NCBI GenBank assembly: GCA_965658765.1 | Contig: CBFHTO010000002.1 | Location: 65,003-129,002, forward strand | Direction of reading: 5' to 3' | Source of the DNA: Glaciecola sp965658765 | GTDB taxonomy: Bacteria > Pseudomonadota > Gammaproteobacteria > Enterobacterales > Alteromonadaceae | Length of the DNA stretch: 64,000 nt | In this document: positions 8,753 through 18,925 of the stretch, one piece after another | Layout: every line of letters begins with the position of its first letter | Position numbering within the stretch: the stretch's first letter is position 1 | The notes under the pieces: model-generated | Told to the model about the DNA's origin: nothing | The model's input: the letters and a program-made list of their open reading frames with translations, nothing else | The model's database searches: none | Position numbers and translations under genes: made by a program

Positions 8753-11437
8753 TTAGCCTTGCAAGCTCTTAGAAATTTTTTCATACAAATCGTTACTTAA
8801 ATCTGGTTTATCAAAAATACGGACTAATTGAGCTTTCATTTTTTCCTGAGTCTCTGTGTCGTAGTTCGCAAATTGAATCAACGGCGTTATCAAACGAGAA
8901 GCAACTTGCGGGTTCAAACTATCGACCTGAATAATATAATCAGCCAAGTATTTGTATCCTAGGCCATTCTCTTGGTGAAAACCGTTTGCGTTAAAGAATG
9001 CAAAGGATCCAATCAAAGCACGAACTTTATTTGGGTTCTTTATTGAATATTGTTGATGAGCTTGCAAAAGATCGAGATGAGATAAAATATCATGGCGATC
9101 TTTAGTAGCATGCAGAGAAAACCACTTATCCATCACAACAGGGTCTTCAGAATATGCTGATTCAAACTCCAGCATTAAGTCATCAAACACTGAATCATTT
9201 GATAGTTGCGCCGCTTTTAGAGCCGATAGCTTATCTGTCATGTTATCCGCCATAGAAAATTGCATCCGGCAGGTATCCGAAAAATCATTAGGCTTTGCTA
9301 TTGCTAACCATTTTAAACTTATTGCTTTTAGGCGACGTGCATTAATTTGCGATTTTTCATAAGCATATGTTTCGCGAGCCTCGTGCAAGGTTTCGTATAA
9401 AGGTAATATGAAATCTATTAGGTACGGCGCCATCATCGTTTGCAGTTTTTTTAGTGCAATATCCGCAGTTCGCGGGTTTACGCATTTAATGTTTGAATAT
9501 ACGCTTTCTACGCTAGGTGCAGTAAGCAATTGAGCATGAACTTCCGGCGCTACTTGTAGTTCCTTCAATGCTGTGCAAAATTGTTGTATCAATGCCTTTG
9601 TTTCATTATCTGGTGATGCAAGTTTTTCGTCGCTATCAGATATAGCTGAATTAGTCAGCTTAGCCATCTTACTTTCATACAATCTCTGTATTAAATATTG
9701 ATAACAACGTTGACTGGCTTCCCATTTAGAATAATCGCTTTTGCTGTGACACAATATTACTATCAGTTCCTCGAAGGTATATTCGTATTCAATCTTTACT
9801 GGCGCTGAAAAGTCTTGTAGTAAGACTGGAATAATCTTTTGGCGTTCATTGTCTGGATCAGGATTAAGCCCATTAACTTTCAAACTAAATGTATCTTCAC
9901 TCAGAACCACAGTGTCTGTATCTAGGTCAAGGGCATTCCCTTGAGAATCTAATGCCTCCATTTTTATTGGAATAAACAAGGAACGCTTAATATCCTGATC
10001 TTTAGTGGGAGCAGTATATTGTCTAAAATTCAAAACAACCTTGTTTGCTTCGATATCCTGATTTACGTTCACAATTGGCGTGCCAGATTGAGAATACCAT
10101 AATTTAAAATGCCCTAAATCATGCTCGTTCGCGTCCTGCATTGCATTTACAAAATCATCACAAGTAACTGCTTGACCATCGTGTCTCTTAAAATATAAAT
10201 CCATACCCTTTCTAAAGCCTTCTGAGCCTAGCAAAGTATGTAACATACGAATAACTTCTGCGCCTTTATCATACACCGTCACTGTGTAGAAGTTGTTCAT
10301 CTCCATAACGACATCAGGTCGTATTGGATGACTCATCGGCCCTGCGTCTTCCGCAAACTGATGTTCTTTTATCACCTTAACTTGGTTTATTCGAGTAATT
10401 AGAGGACTGGACATATCTGCAGAGAATTGCTGGTCTCTAAAAACGGTCAGGCCTTCCTTTAAACTCAGTTGGAACCAATCCCTACATGTGACTCTGTTTC
10501 CGGTCCAGTTATGAAAATACTCGTGGGCGATGATCGATTCAATGTTGAAATAATCCTCATCAGTGGCTGTATTGCTATCTGCCAGTACGAACTTTGAATT
10601 GAAGACATTAAGTCCTTTGTTTTCCATAGCTCCCATATTAAAAAAGTCGACAGCAACTACCATGTAAACATCAAGGTCGTACTCTAAGCCATAACTGTCT
10701 TCGTCCCACTGCATTGATTTTTTCAATGAATCTAGGGCATGTTGACCTTTATTCTTACGGCCTTTATCAACGTACAATTCAAGCGCGACTTTTTTCCCCG
10801 ATTTCGTCAGATATTCATCTTTCAGTAAGTCAAAAGAGCCTGCTACCAAGGCAAACAAATAGCATGGTTTAGGAAACGGGTCATGCCAAATAACTTCTCT
10901 TTTTCCTTCAACGAATCCGCTATCATAAACTTTGTTACCATTGCTCAATAAATGCTCCATATCATTGTCATGAGTCACGATCTTAACTGTATAAATGGAT
11001 AAAACATCTGGGCGATCTAAAAAGTAGGTTATTTTCCTAAAACCTTCTGCCTCACACTGTGTACAAAAGGAATTGTTAGAAAAGTATAAGCCCTCAAGAC
11101 TGGTATTTGATATCGGATTAATTTTATTTTTTATTGTTAATTCAAAGGTTTCATCTGACATTTGTGCTTCATCTATATGAATTTGCAAACCTTTATCAGA
11201 CACTGAGTAGTCTTTGTCTTTAAGCAACTCATTTTCGTTTATTAGTACTGAAATAAGTTCTAACTGTTCACCGTCTAAAGTAAGTACATTTGAATCAGTA
11301 TCTAGTCGCTTTATTTTTAGCAAGGATTCTACCAAGGTGTCACTTTCAGACAAAGTAAAGCAGAGGTTTACGTCTTCAATAGTAAAAGATGGAGGTAGAT
11401 AGTCTAAACGTTTCTTTGCTTGTAAAGCGTCTGTCAT
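8753..11437 (-). CDS. pepN: Aminopeptidase N (M1 family)
   Basis: Cytoplasmic zinc aminopeptidase that removes N-terminal residues from peptides in the last steps of protein turnover. At 894 residues it is close to the E. coli enzyme (870). The substrate-anchoring GAMEN motif is at 269-273. The zinc site is H305-E306-x-x-H309 with third ligand E328 in LKEGLTVFRD. The C-terminal half is the helical domain typical of PepN-type M1 enzymes. The gene lies upstream of DUF2835 on the same strand. Confidence 0.97.
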   Translation of the reverse strand: MTDALQAKKRLDYLPPSFTIEDVNLCFTLSESDTLVESLLKIKRLDTDSNVLTLDGEQLELISVLINENELLKDKDYSVSDKGLQIHIDEAQMSDETFELTIKNKINPISNTSLEGLYFSNNSFCTQCEAEGFRKITYFLDRPDVLSIYTVKIVTHDNDMEHLLSNGNKVYDSGFVEGKREVIWHDPFPKPCYLFALVAGSFDLLKDEYLTKSGKKVALELYVDKGRKNKGQHALDSLKKSMQWDEDSYGLEYDLDVYMVVAVDFFNMGAMENKGLNVFNSKFVLADSNTATDEDYFNIESIIAHEYFHNWTGNRVTCRDWFQLSLKEGLTVFRDQQFSADMSSPLITRINQVKVIKEHQFAEDAGPMSHPIRPDVVMEMNNFYTVTVYDKGAEVIRMLHTLLGSEGFRKGMDLYFKRHDGQAVTCDDFVNAMQDANEHDLGHFKLWYSQSGTPIVNVNQDIEANKVVLNFRQYTAPTKDQDIKRSLFIPIKMEALDSQGNALDLDTDTVVLSEDTFSLKVNGLNPDPDNERQKIIPVLLQDFSAPVKIEYEYTFEELIVILCHSKSDYSKWEASQRCYQYLIQRLYESKMAKLTNSAISDSDEKLASPDNETKALIQQFCTALKELQVAPEVHAQLLTAPSVESVYSNIKCVNPRTADIALKKLQTMMAPYLIDFILPLYETLHEARETYAYEKSQINARRLKAISLKWLAIAKPNDFSDTCRMQFSMADNMTDKLSALKAAQLSNDSVFDDLMLEFESAYSEDPVVMDKWFSLHATKDRHDILSHLDLLQAHQQYSIKNPNKVRALIGSFAFFNANGFHQENGLGYKYLADYIIQVDSLNPQVASRLITPLIQFANYDTETQEKMKAQLVRIFDKPDLSNDLYEKISKSLQG

Positions 11438-11540
11438 ATTTAATATAGCCTTAGTTGGGAACGTGAGTACTCAGTTATACCAATAAAAAGATGATACATT
11501 TTTAACATGATTTACCGGTATTCGATATAAACGAATTTAT

Positions 11541-13022
11541 TTACGCGTCTTTTAGAGCGACTTTAGGTGGCTCGAGTCGTAATATTTTTATGCCAAGATA
11601 CGCATAAATAACCGCTAAAATAGGATTAATTAAGTTAAAAAAGGCATAAAAGATGTAGGTAAATGGATGCACACCCAGCACGCCATGCATATACGCGCCA
11701 CATGTATTCCAAGGGATCAGCGGCGATGTTATCGTGCCGCCGTCTTCGAGGCTCCTCGATAGATTTAATTGATGCAGATTTCGCTTTTCAAACTCTTCCT
11801 TATACATTCTGCCCGGCATAACGATTGAAATATACTGGTCAGCGGTTACTAAATTAGTACCGATACAAGTCAATATGGTTCTACTTACCATATCTCCTGC
11901 GCTATGAGCGCCTTTCAAACAAGCCGACACAATTGCGGTTAACAAACCTACTCGTTCTAAAACCGCACCGAATGACATCGCGCAAATGATCAACCATATC
12001 GTGTTGAGCATGCTAGACATACCACCTCGACTCAACAAACTATTTAAATTCTCATCACTTGTAGAGAAAGAAACGCCATCAAAAAGTGCTGTCCAAACCA
12101 CCATCAATTGGGTTATGTTATCGCCAAAATCAGTTTCAAGCATCCCAGTTACGACATCTTGTTGAAACATTAGTGCCCAAATCCCACCTAGTATTGCGCC
12201 AATCGAAACAGCAGGAAAAGCTGGCATTTTATTAATCGCTAATGCCAACAAAACAAATAAAGGGATTAGGGTATACCAGGCAATTGTAAACTCTTGAGTA
12301 AGCGTTATTTGCATTTGCTCAATTCGATCAGCGCTGCTCGCTGCTTCTTCTTGAAAACCCAAAATAACGAAGAGAACCAATGCAATAGAGATACTCGGTA
12401 CGGTCGTCCACAGCATATATTTTATATGTTCGAATAAATTCGTGCCTGCAATCGCTGGAGCGAGATTCGTGGTTTCAGAAAGCGGCGATAATTTATCACC
12501 AAAATATGCACCAGATACAATCGCGCCAGCAGTAATCGCAAGACTCAATTCCATTCCCGTCGCAACGCCAATAAGTGCCACACCAATGGTCGCAGCAGTA
12601 GTCCAACTGCTGCCTATACTCATCGCCACTACCGCACAGATTAAGCAACTTGCCGCGTAAAAAAAGGTCGGATTTAACAGGGAAAGCCCATAATATATCA
12701 AGGTCGGCACAGTACCCGCGAGCATCCATGTGCCAATGAGCGCCCCTACGGCTAATAAAATAAGACAGGCACCTAAAGACATCGAAATGCCTTTAACTAT
12801 CCCCTTCTCTATGTCGACCCAAGTATGGCCGTTTTTCATTCCAACCACCGCAGCTAAAAACATACCTATCAATAGTGCGATTTGATTTGGACCATAGGAT
12901 GAATCTGCGCCAAATAATAGAACCGCGCTGAACATCAAAAACACTAACACTAATATAGGAATGAGTGCATCTGCGAGGCTCGGAGCTTTTATTTGACGAG
13001 TTGATTGATTATTTTCTGACAT
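11541..13022 (-). CDS. nhaC: Na+/H+ antiporter, NhaC family
   Basis: A 493-residue inner-membrane protein with about 12 hydrophobic segments. It matches the NhaC family, with conserved-looking stretches SIGSSWTTAATIGVALIG, GAYFGDKLSPLSETTNLAPA and GGTITSPLIPWNTCGAYM. NhaC antiporters exchange Na+ for H+; some relatives exchange other solutes such as malate/lactate. Its ATG is 1 nt after the stop of the upstream NSS transporter, so the pair form an operon. Coupling of a Na+ symporter with a Na+ extruder makes sense in a marine organism, though this is inference. Confidence 0.88.
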   Translation of the reverse strand: MSENNQSTRQIKAPSLADALIPILVLVFLMFSAVLLFGADSSYGPNQIALLIGMFLAAVVGMKNGHTWVDIEKGIVKGISMSLGACLILLAVGALIGTWMLAGTVPTLIYYGLSLLNPTFFYAASCLICAVVAMSIGSSWTTAATIGVALIGVATGMELSLAITAGAIVSGAYFGDKLSPLSETTNLAPAIAGTNLFEHIKYMLWTTVPSISIALVLFVILGFQEEAASSADRIEQMQITLTQEFTIAWYTLIPLFVLLALAINKMPAFPAVSIGAILGGIWALMFQQDVVTGMLETDFGDNITQLMVVWTALFDGVSFSTSDENLNSLLSRGGMSSMLNTIWLIICAMSFGAVLERVGLLTAIVSACLKGAHSAGDMVSRTILTCIGTNLVTADQYISIVMPGRMYKEEFEKRNLHQLNLSRSLEDGGTITSPLIPWNTCGAYMHGVLGVHPFTYIFYAFFNLINPILAVIYAYLGIKILRLEPPKVALKDA

Positions 13023-13023
13023 G

Positions 13024-14349
13024 TTATATCACCGACCGGTAAAACATAATTGCGATTACAAAGGGACATACAAACTTCACATACCATGGCCAAATCTTCC
13101 AGAAGAAGCTCATTTCTACGCCATCGTAACCCTGTTTCAATTCATTGAGAATTTGATCTCTTTTCCATACCCAGCCAGCAAAAACACACAATACTAAGCC
13201 AAGTAAAGGCTGGCTATATTCTGTTGTCAGCGTAATTACAAAACCAAACAGTGCAGCAAAATTAAACACTATGATGGAGGCGAAACAGAACACGACTAAA
13301 CTCAATAATATCGTCGCTTTTTTTCGTCTTATTCCACGATTATCAACTAGGTAAGCAACAGGTACTTCTAGCATGCTTATTGAAGAGGTCAACGCTGCAA
13401 TGACCATCAACGCAAAAAAGATAAATGCAATAAAGGCTCCAATGTAACCCATAGAAGTAAATAAAGACGGGAGTACTTGAAAAATGAGTGACGGGCCAGA
13501 AATTAGTTTTCCATCACTAAAAATTTCCACTCCATTCGCCAATGCTACGTACATCGCTGGAATAATCAGCATACCTGCAAGCACTGCAACGCCTATATCT
13601 ACTAGAGCTACTGACGTGCCTAGTTTGGGAAGATTTTCATGCTTTTGAATATATGAGCCATAAACCAACATCGTGCCGACACCAAGGCTCATCGAAAAGA
13701 ATGCCTGGCCCATTGCGTCTATCATAAGGCCAGCGTCTAGAACACGAGTGAAATCAGGCAGCAAAAAAGCCTTCCAACCTTCACCGGCTCCGTCTTGAGT
13801 ACTCACATAAGTAATTAAAGCAAGAATTAGGATCAGTAATGTTGGCATCAATCGCACTGACCAGCGCTCTATTCCGTTGCTGACACCACCAATCACTACA
13901 AAGCAGGTTAAGCTCAAAAATAAAGCCATAAAAAAGAGGTTTCTGAATATACCATCTTCGGTTAGCCAAGCAATATTGATTGTAGCTACCTGTGCAATAG
14001 CATCAACGAAATAAGAAATCATCCAACCCGCTACTATGCTATAGAAAGCGAGTATCAGGATAACGGTGATCGCACCCACCGAACCAACAAATGTTCCGAC
14101 TTTGTTACCTGAGATTTGACCGAGCGCATCAATCATATTAGTGCGCTTTGCCCGACCGATGATTAGTTCGGCCATTAAAACAGGATAAGCGAGTAAAAAG
14201 GCCATGATCAAATAAATTAATACAAAAGCCGCCCCGCCATTTTCTGCTACCTTTGTAGGGAAACCCCAAATATTACCCAAGCCAACTGCAGAACCCGCTG
14301 CGGCCAAAATAAATCCGAGGCGAGAGGAAAATTGACCTCTTGCGCTCAT
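13024..14349 (-). CDS. Neurotransmitter:sodium symporter (NSS/SNF) family transporter
   Basis: A 441-residue transporter of the LeuT-like NSS family, which imports amino acids or related amines with Na+. The first helix carries the family signature AAAGSAVGLGNIWGFPTKVA followed by ENGGAAFVLIYL. The unwound helix-6 region reads AFFSMSLGVGTMLVYGSY. About 11-12 helices are visible, as in short bacterial members. The start has an AGAGGTTGTT ribosome site. It is translated just ahead of nhaC. The substrate cannot be assigned. Confidence 0.9.
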   Translation of the reverse strand: MSARGQFSSRLGFILAAAGSAVGLGNIWGFPTKVAENGGAAFVLIYLIMAFLLAYPVLMAELIIGRAKRTNMIDALGQISGNKVGTFVGSVGAITVILILAFYSIVAGWMISYFVDAIAQVATINIAWLTEDGIFRNLFFMALFLSLTCFVVIGGVSNGIERWSVRLMPTLLILILALITYVSTQDGAGEGWKAFLLPDFTRVLDAGLMIDAMGQAFFSMSLGVGTMLVYGSYIQKHENLPKLGTSVALVDIGVAVLAGMLIIPAMYVALANGVEIFSDGKLISGPSLIFQVLPSLFTSMGYIGAFIAFIFFALMVIAALTSSISMLEVPVAYLVDNRGIRRKKATILLSLVVFCFASIIVFNFAALFGFVITLTTEYSQPLLGLVLCVFAGWVWKRDQILNELKQGYDGVEMSFFWKIWPWYVKFVCPFVIAIMFYRSVI

Positions 14350-14382
14350 AACAACCTCTTTTTTTTATTGTTTTTTTTATAG

Positions 14383-14414
14383 AAAAAACGCAAGCATTTT
14401 ATTGCCTTGCGTTT
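14383..14414 (-). terminator. Rho-independent terminator after prc
   Basis: On the minus strand a 9-bp stem AAACGCAAG / CTTGCGTTT is followed by TTT. It lies 34 bp after the prc stop and ahead of the NSS transporter gene, separating the two transcription units. Confidence 0.8.
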
Positions 14415-14447
14415 CTTCACCATCCAAATTGTTGTTTTATTTAATCC

Positions 14448-16526
14448 CTAAGCATCGCTTCGTAAAGCGTAACTTCCTGTAGAGATCATATCGTATGTAA
14501 TATTTGCCGCTTCACTAAGAAATGGATCAATTTCCTCTAAGGCGTCTGGCAAATCATCATCAAGCGATTCTATTTTCGGCAAACCAAGACGACCTAGTCG
14601 CTCGTTTACACGCTTAAGACGCTTTTCTTCGTTCTCTTGTTTTTCTGCCAAGCGCTCAGAGGCGACCAATGAAATAAAGGTCTTGTCTTTGTTCTTTTTA
14701 TAATCTTCTATATCCGAGTATAAATATTGAAATTCCGGATCTTTCATTGCACGAGCATTGTGTTTGGCTAACAACACATCAAGAGCAGGCGTATTGCTTT
14801 GTAGGCTAGTATAATTTGCTCTCGGTATACTGTCCCATGGCAAAGCAGTTTCCTCACTACTTTCGCCCCATTCTTTCGGGTCTATCGCCGAAGGGTAGCT
14901 AATATCTGGCTTTACGCCTAAATGTTGAGTGCTGCCGCCATTAATTCTATAGAACTTACCAGTTGTAAACTGCACTGCACCTAATGGGTTTTCAAAGAAG
15001 TCATAAACTCTTCCAAGGGAGCGGTGTTGCTGGACAGTACCTTTCCCAAACGTTTGTTCACCAATTATGATCGCACGATTAAAATCCTGCATAGCGGCTG
15101 CAAAAATTTCTGATGCAGATGCACTAAAACGGTCAACCATTACAGTCAGTGGACCTGAATAATGAACAATACCATCAGTATTACGTTCAACATCGATACG
15201 CCCATTTTCATAACGGACTTGCACAACTGGCCCCTTTTCAATAAACAAGCCGCTCAACGCAATTGCTTCGGGCAACGAACCTCCGCCATTACCTCTCAAA
15301 TCAACAATGATGCCTTCTACAGACTCTTCTTTTAATTCATTGATCAATTTAATCACGTCAACATGCAAGCGATGGTAGAAAGAAGGGATTTCAATCACCC
15401 CGAGTTTTTTACCAGCGTTTATACCGTCTGGCGCTATAAAAACCTCTGCCTTGGCTTGTCTATCTTCAAGTTTAACTTTGTCCCTTGTAATTTCGACCTC
15501 TTTAATGCTCTTGGTATCAGTTCCACCCTTTTGAACTTGAAGGCGAACAACTGAGCCTTTAGGGCCCTTAATCAAATCGACGACTTCATCTAAGCGCCAC
15601 CCAACCACATCGACATAAGCTTTTTCATCTTCTTGAGCTACACCAATTATTTTATCTTTTGGTTTTATTTGCCCTGACTTATCCGCGGGCCCTCCAGCGA
15701 CTAAACTCATGATCACGGTGTGGTCTTCTTCACTTCTAAGAACCGCCCCTATCCCTTCAAGAGATAAATTCATATCCATTTGAAATCGTTCAGTATTTCT
15801 TGGTGAGAGATAACTTGTATGCGCTTCAATGCTTCTAGCAAAGGCATTCATTAGGGTTTGAAAAACATCTTCACTATTTGTTTGACTCAAACGACGAATA
15901 GCCCTGTTGTAACGCTTAGCTAATATATCCTGTGTTTCTTCCCATGTTTTATCGGCTAATTTCAGGTTCAGGGCGTCATACTTAACTCTTTGCCGCCAAA
16001 TTTCATTTAGCTCTGCTTGACTTTTCGGCCATGATGCATCTTCGCGGTCATAAAAGAATTTATCGCCTTCCTTTTCAAAATCAAACGGCTCGTCAAGTAA
16101 ACTTAGTGCGTACTCCATACGCTCTTGACGTCGTTTTAAATTTTCTTCATATATATCGTAAGGTAACTTCAAATCGCCAAGTCGTATTGCTTCGTCAAAC
16201 TTGTCTGAAAAATCTGCAAAGCTATCTATGTCTTTCTTTAAGAAAAAGTGCTTTGAATTATCGAGCACTTCTAGATAGCGACTAAACACCTGTTCCGACA
16301 AGGTATCGTCGATTTTAATCTTCTTGTAGTGAGCTCTAGTGAACAAATCAGAAATTCTTTTCGCTGCTATTGAATGCTGCTTTTCTTGCTTTAATTCAGG
16401 TAGTTCAAAAGTCTCAGAACTCACTTTTGCATTAGCTACTGCTAAAGCACCAGCGAATACAAATGCACTAACAATGCTTGTTGTCAGAAGCCCTTTTAAT
16501 GGCTTTGAAATAACGTTTTGTTGCAT
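14448..16526 (-). CDS. prc: Carboxy-terminal processing protease Prc (Tsp)
   Basis: Periplasmic S41 serine protease that trims or degrades proteins from the C terminus, including lipoproteins and cell-wall hydrolases. At 692 residues it is close to E. coli Prc. I use the ATG at 16526, which follows AGAGGAA and opens a signal peptide ending near VANAKVSS; an upstream in-frame ATG 16 codons earlier lacks a site. A PDZ domain is visible (LEGIGAVLRSEEDHTVIMSL onward). The catalytic Ser lies in DRFSASASEIFAAAMQDF, and the Lys lies in EQTFGKGTVQQH 25 residues later. A C-terminal DUF3340-like region follows. It lies next to proQ, as in E. coli. Confidence 0.96.
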   Translation of the reverse strand: MQQNVISKPLKGLLTTSIVSAFVFAGALAVANAKVSSETFELPELKQEKQHSIAAKRISDLFTRAHYKKIKIDDTLSEQVFSRYLEVLDNSKHFFLKKDIDSFADFSDKFDEAIRLGDLKLPYDIYEENLKRRQERMEYALSLLDEPFDFEKEGDKFFYDREDASWPKSQAELNEIWRQRVKYDALNLKLADKTWEETQDILAKRYNRAIRRLSQTNSEDVFQTLMNAFARSIEAHTSYLSPRNTERFQMDMNLSLEGIGAVLRSEEDHTVIMSLVAGGPADKSGQIKPKDKIIGVAQEDEKAYVDVVGWRLDEVVDLIKGPKGSVVRLQVQKGGTDTKSIKEVEITRDKVKLEDRQAKAEVFIAPDGINAGKKLGVIEIPSFYHRLHVDVIKLINELKEESVEGIIVDLRGNGGGSLPEAIALSGLFIEKGPVVQVRYENGRIDVERNTDGIVHYSGPLTVMVDRFSASASEIFAAAMQDFNRAIIIGEQTFGKGTVQQHRSLGRVYDFFENPLGAVQFTTGKFYRINGGSTQHLGVKPDISYPSAIDPKEWGESSEETALPWDSIPRANYTSLQSNTPALDVLLAKHNARAMKDPEFQYLYSDIEDYKKNKDKTFISLVASERLAEKQENEEKRLKRVNERLGRLGLPKIESLDDDLPDALEEIDPFLSEAANITYDMISTGSYALRSDA

Positions 16527-16604
16527 AAAAATTCCTCTTGAACTGCTTAAAAGGCATACCTTTGATTGTGACAATGCTCTAATGGTACATATGACCTTTG
16601 AGAT

Positions 16605-17366
16605 TTAACCTTCCTTCAGCGGTGTATACAGTTGAGTCGCTTGCACTTTGACCGTCATACCAGACTTAAGTTGCACAGAAACTCCATCTTTTCCAATGTC
16701 TGTGATAGTCACCGGCATCGGTTCTTTACCAAGCTTCACTAAGGCTGTTTTACCTAAAACTAATTCTTCTTGCGCAAGATTTTTATCAATCTTCGGAGGC
16801 TCAGGGCGTTTTTGTGCTTGTTGGCGTTGATTATTGGTATTATGAGAATTAGGTCTAGAAGAATATTTGCGCGTTTTGTGTGGTGGTTTATTATTAGGCT
16901 TTGTTCGAGTCGCTGTGATGTCCACCTTCCCTTTCTCTGCTGAACTAGCAGATTCGGCGTTCTTACTTGAAGCAGTATTTTCCGATTGCAATTTTCTGGC
17001 ATCGCGCCTTTCTTTTGCTTTTTGTTCACGGACTTTTGCTGCTTTAGCCTTGCTCTCTTCTAATTGTTGACTAGCATGCTCTGCGTGCTGTTTTTCAACT
17101 AAATCACCGCTTTCTCCCTGCAAATCTATTCTTGCTGCGCCTGTCTGCACCGACGCTAGATATTTCCAACTGCTTGTATAATGCCTCAAGCTCATACGCA
17201 GTAATCGTTTGCTTATCAGCTCAGATCCATCGAGCTCTTTTGCTAAGTCTTGGAATATTCCGATTTTTAACGGTTGTACCTTTCCTTCAAGAAAGAAACA
17301 CTTTGGATACTGTTTAGATAAGAAAAGAAGTGCTTCTTTTTGATTAGTTAGCTTTTGTTGTTCCAT
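16605..17366 (-). CDS. proQ: RNA chaperone ProQ
   Basis: FinO-domain RNA-binding protein that stabilises and matches small RNAs and 3' ends of mRNAs. Layout over 253 residues: an N-terminal FinO/ProQ domain (about 5-115; KEALLFLSKQYPKCFFLEGK, then PLKIGIFQDL), a long charged linker rich in K, R, A, Q and E, and a C-terminal Tudor-like domain (about 195-250; LVKLGKEPMPVTITDIGKDG). It lies in the msrC-proQ-prc order of E. coli. About 80 bp separate it from prc. Confidence 0.95.
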   Translation of the reverse strand: MEQQKLTNQKEALLFLSKQYPKCFFLEGKVQPLKIGIFQDLAKELDGSELISKRLLRMSLRHYTSSWKYLASVQTGAARIDLQGESGDLVEKQHAEHASQQLEESKAKAAKVREQKAKERRDARKLQSENTASSKNAESASSAEKGKVDITATRTKPNNKPPHKTRKYSSRPNSHNTNNQRQQAQKRPEPPKIDKNLAQEELVLGKTALVKLGKEPMPVTITDIGKDGVSVQLKSGMTVKVQATQLYTPLKEG

Positions 17367-17399
17367 TAATAATTAGTACTTATATGTTAATTTGTGGGT

Positions 17400-17690
17400 C
17401 TAAATGTCGTTTTCGAAGTTGCTATTATCCCAAGTATTATGCAGATGATCTACCCAATCAACTAAATCGTCAACATCAATGTCAGCTAAATTACTGTCTT
17501 GATGCCAATGTTGCCAGCAAAAATTCAGCATATTCTCTAAGGTTTGGGTATCAATGTCATCATCTGCACCATCATACACAAGGTGCAATATTTCGTTTAA
17601 CGTATCACTTGCCGCTTCAGGATCAGAGTGAATATCCTCAAGATCGCTTGGAGTAGCTAAAATAGTATGAATATCAATCAAGTTCTTCAT
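17400..17690 (-). CDS. Small acidic protein of unknown function between msrC and proQ
   Basis: A 96-residue, strongly acidic protein rich in Asp with conspicuous Trp/His (FCWQHWHQDSN, DWVDHLHNTWDN). No family recognised. It starts 6 bp after the msrC stop and ends 33 bp before proQ, on the same strand, so it is embedded in the msrC-proQ-prc unit. There is no obvious ribosome site, which fits translational coupling with msrC. Its composition looks like a real soluble protein, whereas the overlapping + strand frame looks like its shadow. Confidence 0.62.
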   Translation of the reverse strand: MKNLIDIHTILATPSDLEDIHSDPEAASDTLNEILHLVYDGADDDIDTQTLENMLNFCWQHWHQDSNLADIDVDDLVDWVDHLHNTWDNSNFENDI

Positions 17691-17696
17691 TGTAAA

Positions 17697-18164
17697 CTAT
17701 CTAATAGTATCGACAAGTATATCGACTATTTGAGTGAGCCCCACTAAGTCTTGTTCATCAAATCGATTGTATTTTGGACTATCAATATCTAATACACCAA
17801 TCAATTCTCCGTTTTTACATATCGGAATAACGATTTCAGAATTAGATGCCGCATCACAAGCTATGTGACCATCAAATTCGTGTACGTTACCAATCACTTG
17901 CGCTTCTTTTTTCTGAGCTGCCGTCCCGCACACTCCTTGTCCCATAGGGATTCTTACGCATGCGATTTGTCCTTGAAAAGGCCCTAGCACAAGTTGCTTC
18001 TGTTTGAATATATAAAAACCAGCCCAGTTCAATTCTTCGAGTTGGTTGTACAACAGTGCACTCAAATTAGCCATGTTTGCAATTAAGTCGCTTTCTCCCT
18101 CGGTAATTGCTTTTGCTTGAGCAGCTATAATTTTATATTGCGATACTTTTGAATCTATTGTCAT
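17697..18164 (-). CDS. msrC: Free methionine-(R)-sulfoxide reductase MsrC (GAF domain)
   Basis: A 155-residue GAF-domain enzyme that reduces free L-methionine-(R)-sulfoxide with thioredoxin-type electron supply. The three family cysteines are at 69 (GQIACVR), 79 (GQGVCGTA) and 103 (GHIACDAASN). Their 10- and 24-residue spacing equals C84/C94/C118 in E. coli. The active-site region SEIVIPICKNGELIGVLDID is also present. It heads the msrC-acidic gene-proQ-prc run, an order shared with enterics apart from the small acidic gene. Confidence 0.93.
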   Translation of the reverse strand: MTIDSKVSQYKIIAAQAKAITEGESDLIANMANLSALLYNQLEELNWAGFYIFKQKQLVLGPFQGQIACVRIPMGQGVCGTAAQKKEAQVIGNVHEFDGHIACDAASNSEIVIPICKNGELIGVLDIDSPKYNRFDEQDLVGLTQIVDILVDTIR

Positions 18165-18217
18165 ATGTTAATTTTCTTTAGTTTCTTTTGGTTGTTTTTT
18201 ATCGCCTTTACGACGCT

Positions 18218-18925
18218 TTAATCGTCTTCCACTTTCAATTTTTTCGCTATTTCAAAACTAACAGCAATTCGGGCTTGTACCTTTTGTTCACTCGGTAAAG
18301 AAACGCTAGACGCGTCAGATGCTCTCGCTGACAACATTGGTAGTGCTTCATTTCGATAATTAATCGGTGATTGACTGTCAGTTATGCTAATGACATTAAC
18401 GACCTCCATGTCTAAAGAGTTTGCCATTTTTTGTGCTTTTGTTCGCGCATTTTCAAGTGCTTCGATTGATAGGGCATCTTTGATTTCACTGATATCAGAT
18501 ACCATAAGCGAGACCGAGCCAAAATTATTAGGACGCAATTTAGAAATACCATCGACAATCGTATCAAATGCCCCTAAATCATCGTGGTTAAAATTCACTT
18601 TTCGACTGTATACAAAACCTTTTTGTATCGTTTTGCCGTTCTCTCGTTCCGACCATGGATACACCGATATTTGCATAGATTCTATATTTTTTCTCTCAAC
18701 ACCTAAGTCCATCAATGTTGACACAGCTGACGCAATTTTAGTGTCTACTTGCTTCTTTGCCTGACTTAAGTTGACGCTACGTTCGGTAAATGAAAAATTT
18801 AGTGTAAAAGCATCTGGTTGAACGCTTTTCTCAGCAAATCCTTGCACAGAAACGCTACGCGTAACCTCTGCAGCGTTTAAAATAAGTGACCAAGTAAAGC
18901 ACAAAACCAAAATGACTAAACGCAT
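18218..18925 (-). CDS. SIMPL (DUF541) domain protein, exported
   Basis: A 235-residue periplasmic protein of the SIMPL/DUF541 family; the function of most members is unknown. I use the ATG at 18925, with ribosome site AGGAG, which gives a signal peptide (RLVILVLCFTWSLILNA). The mature start VTRSVSVQGFAEKSVQPDAF and the middle ALENARTKAQKMANSLDMEV are family-like. It is on the same strand as msrC, 53 bp upstream of it, and might be co-transcribed with it. Confidence 0.85.
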   Translation of the reverse strand: MRLVILVLCFTWSLILNAAEVTRSVSVQGFAEKSVQPDAFTLNFSFTERSVNLSQAKKQVDTKIASAVSTLMDLGVERKNIESMQISVYPWSERENGKTIQKGFVYSRKVNFNHDDLGAFDTIVDGISKLRPNNFGSVSLMVSDISEIKDALSIEALENARTKAQKMANSLDMEVVNVISITDSQSPINYRNEALPMLSARASDASSVSLPSEQKVQARIAVSFEIAKKLKVEDD

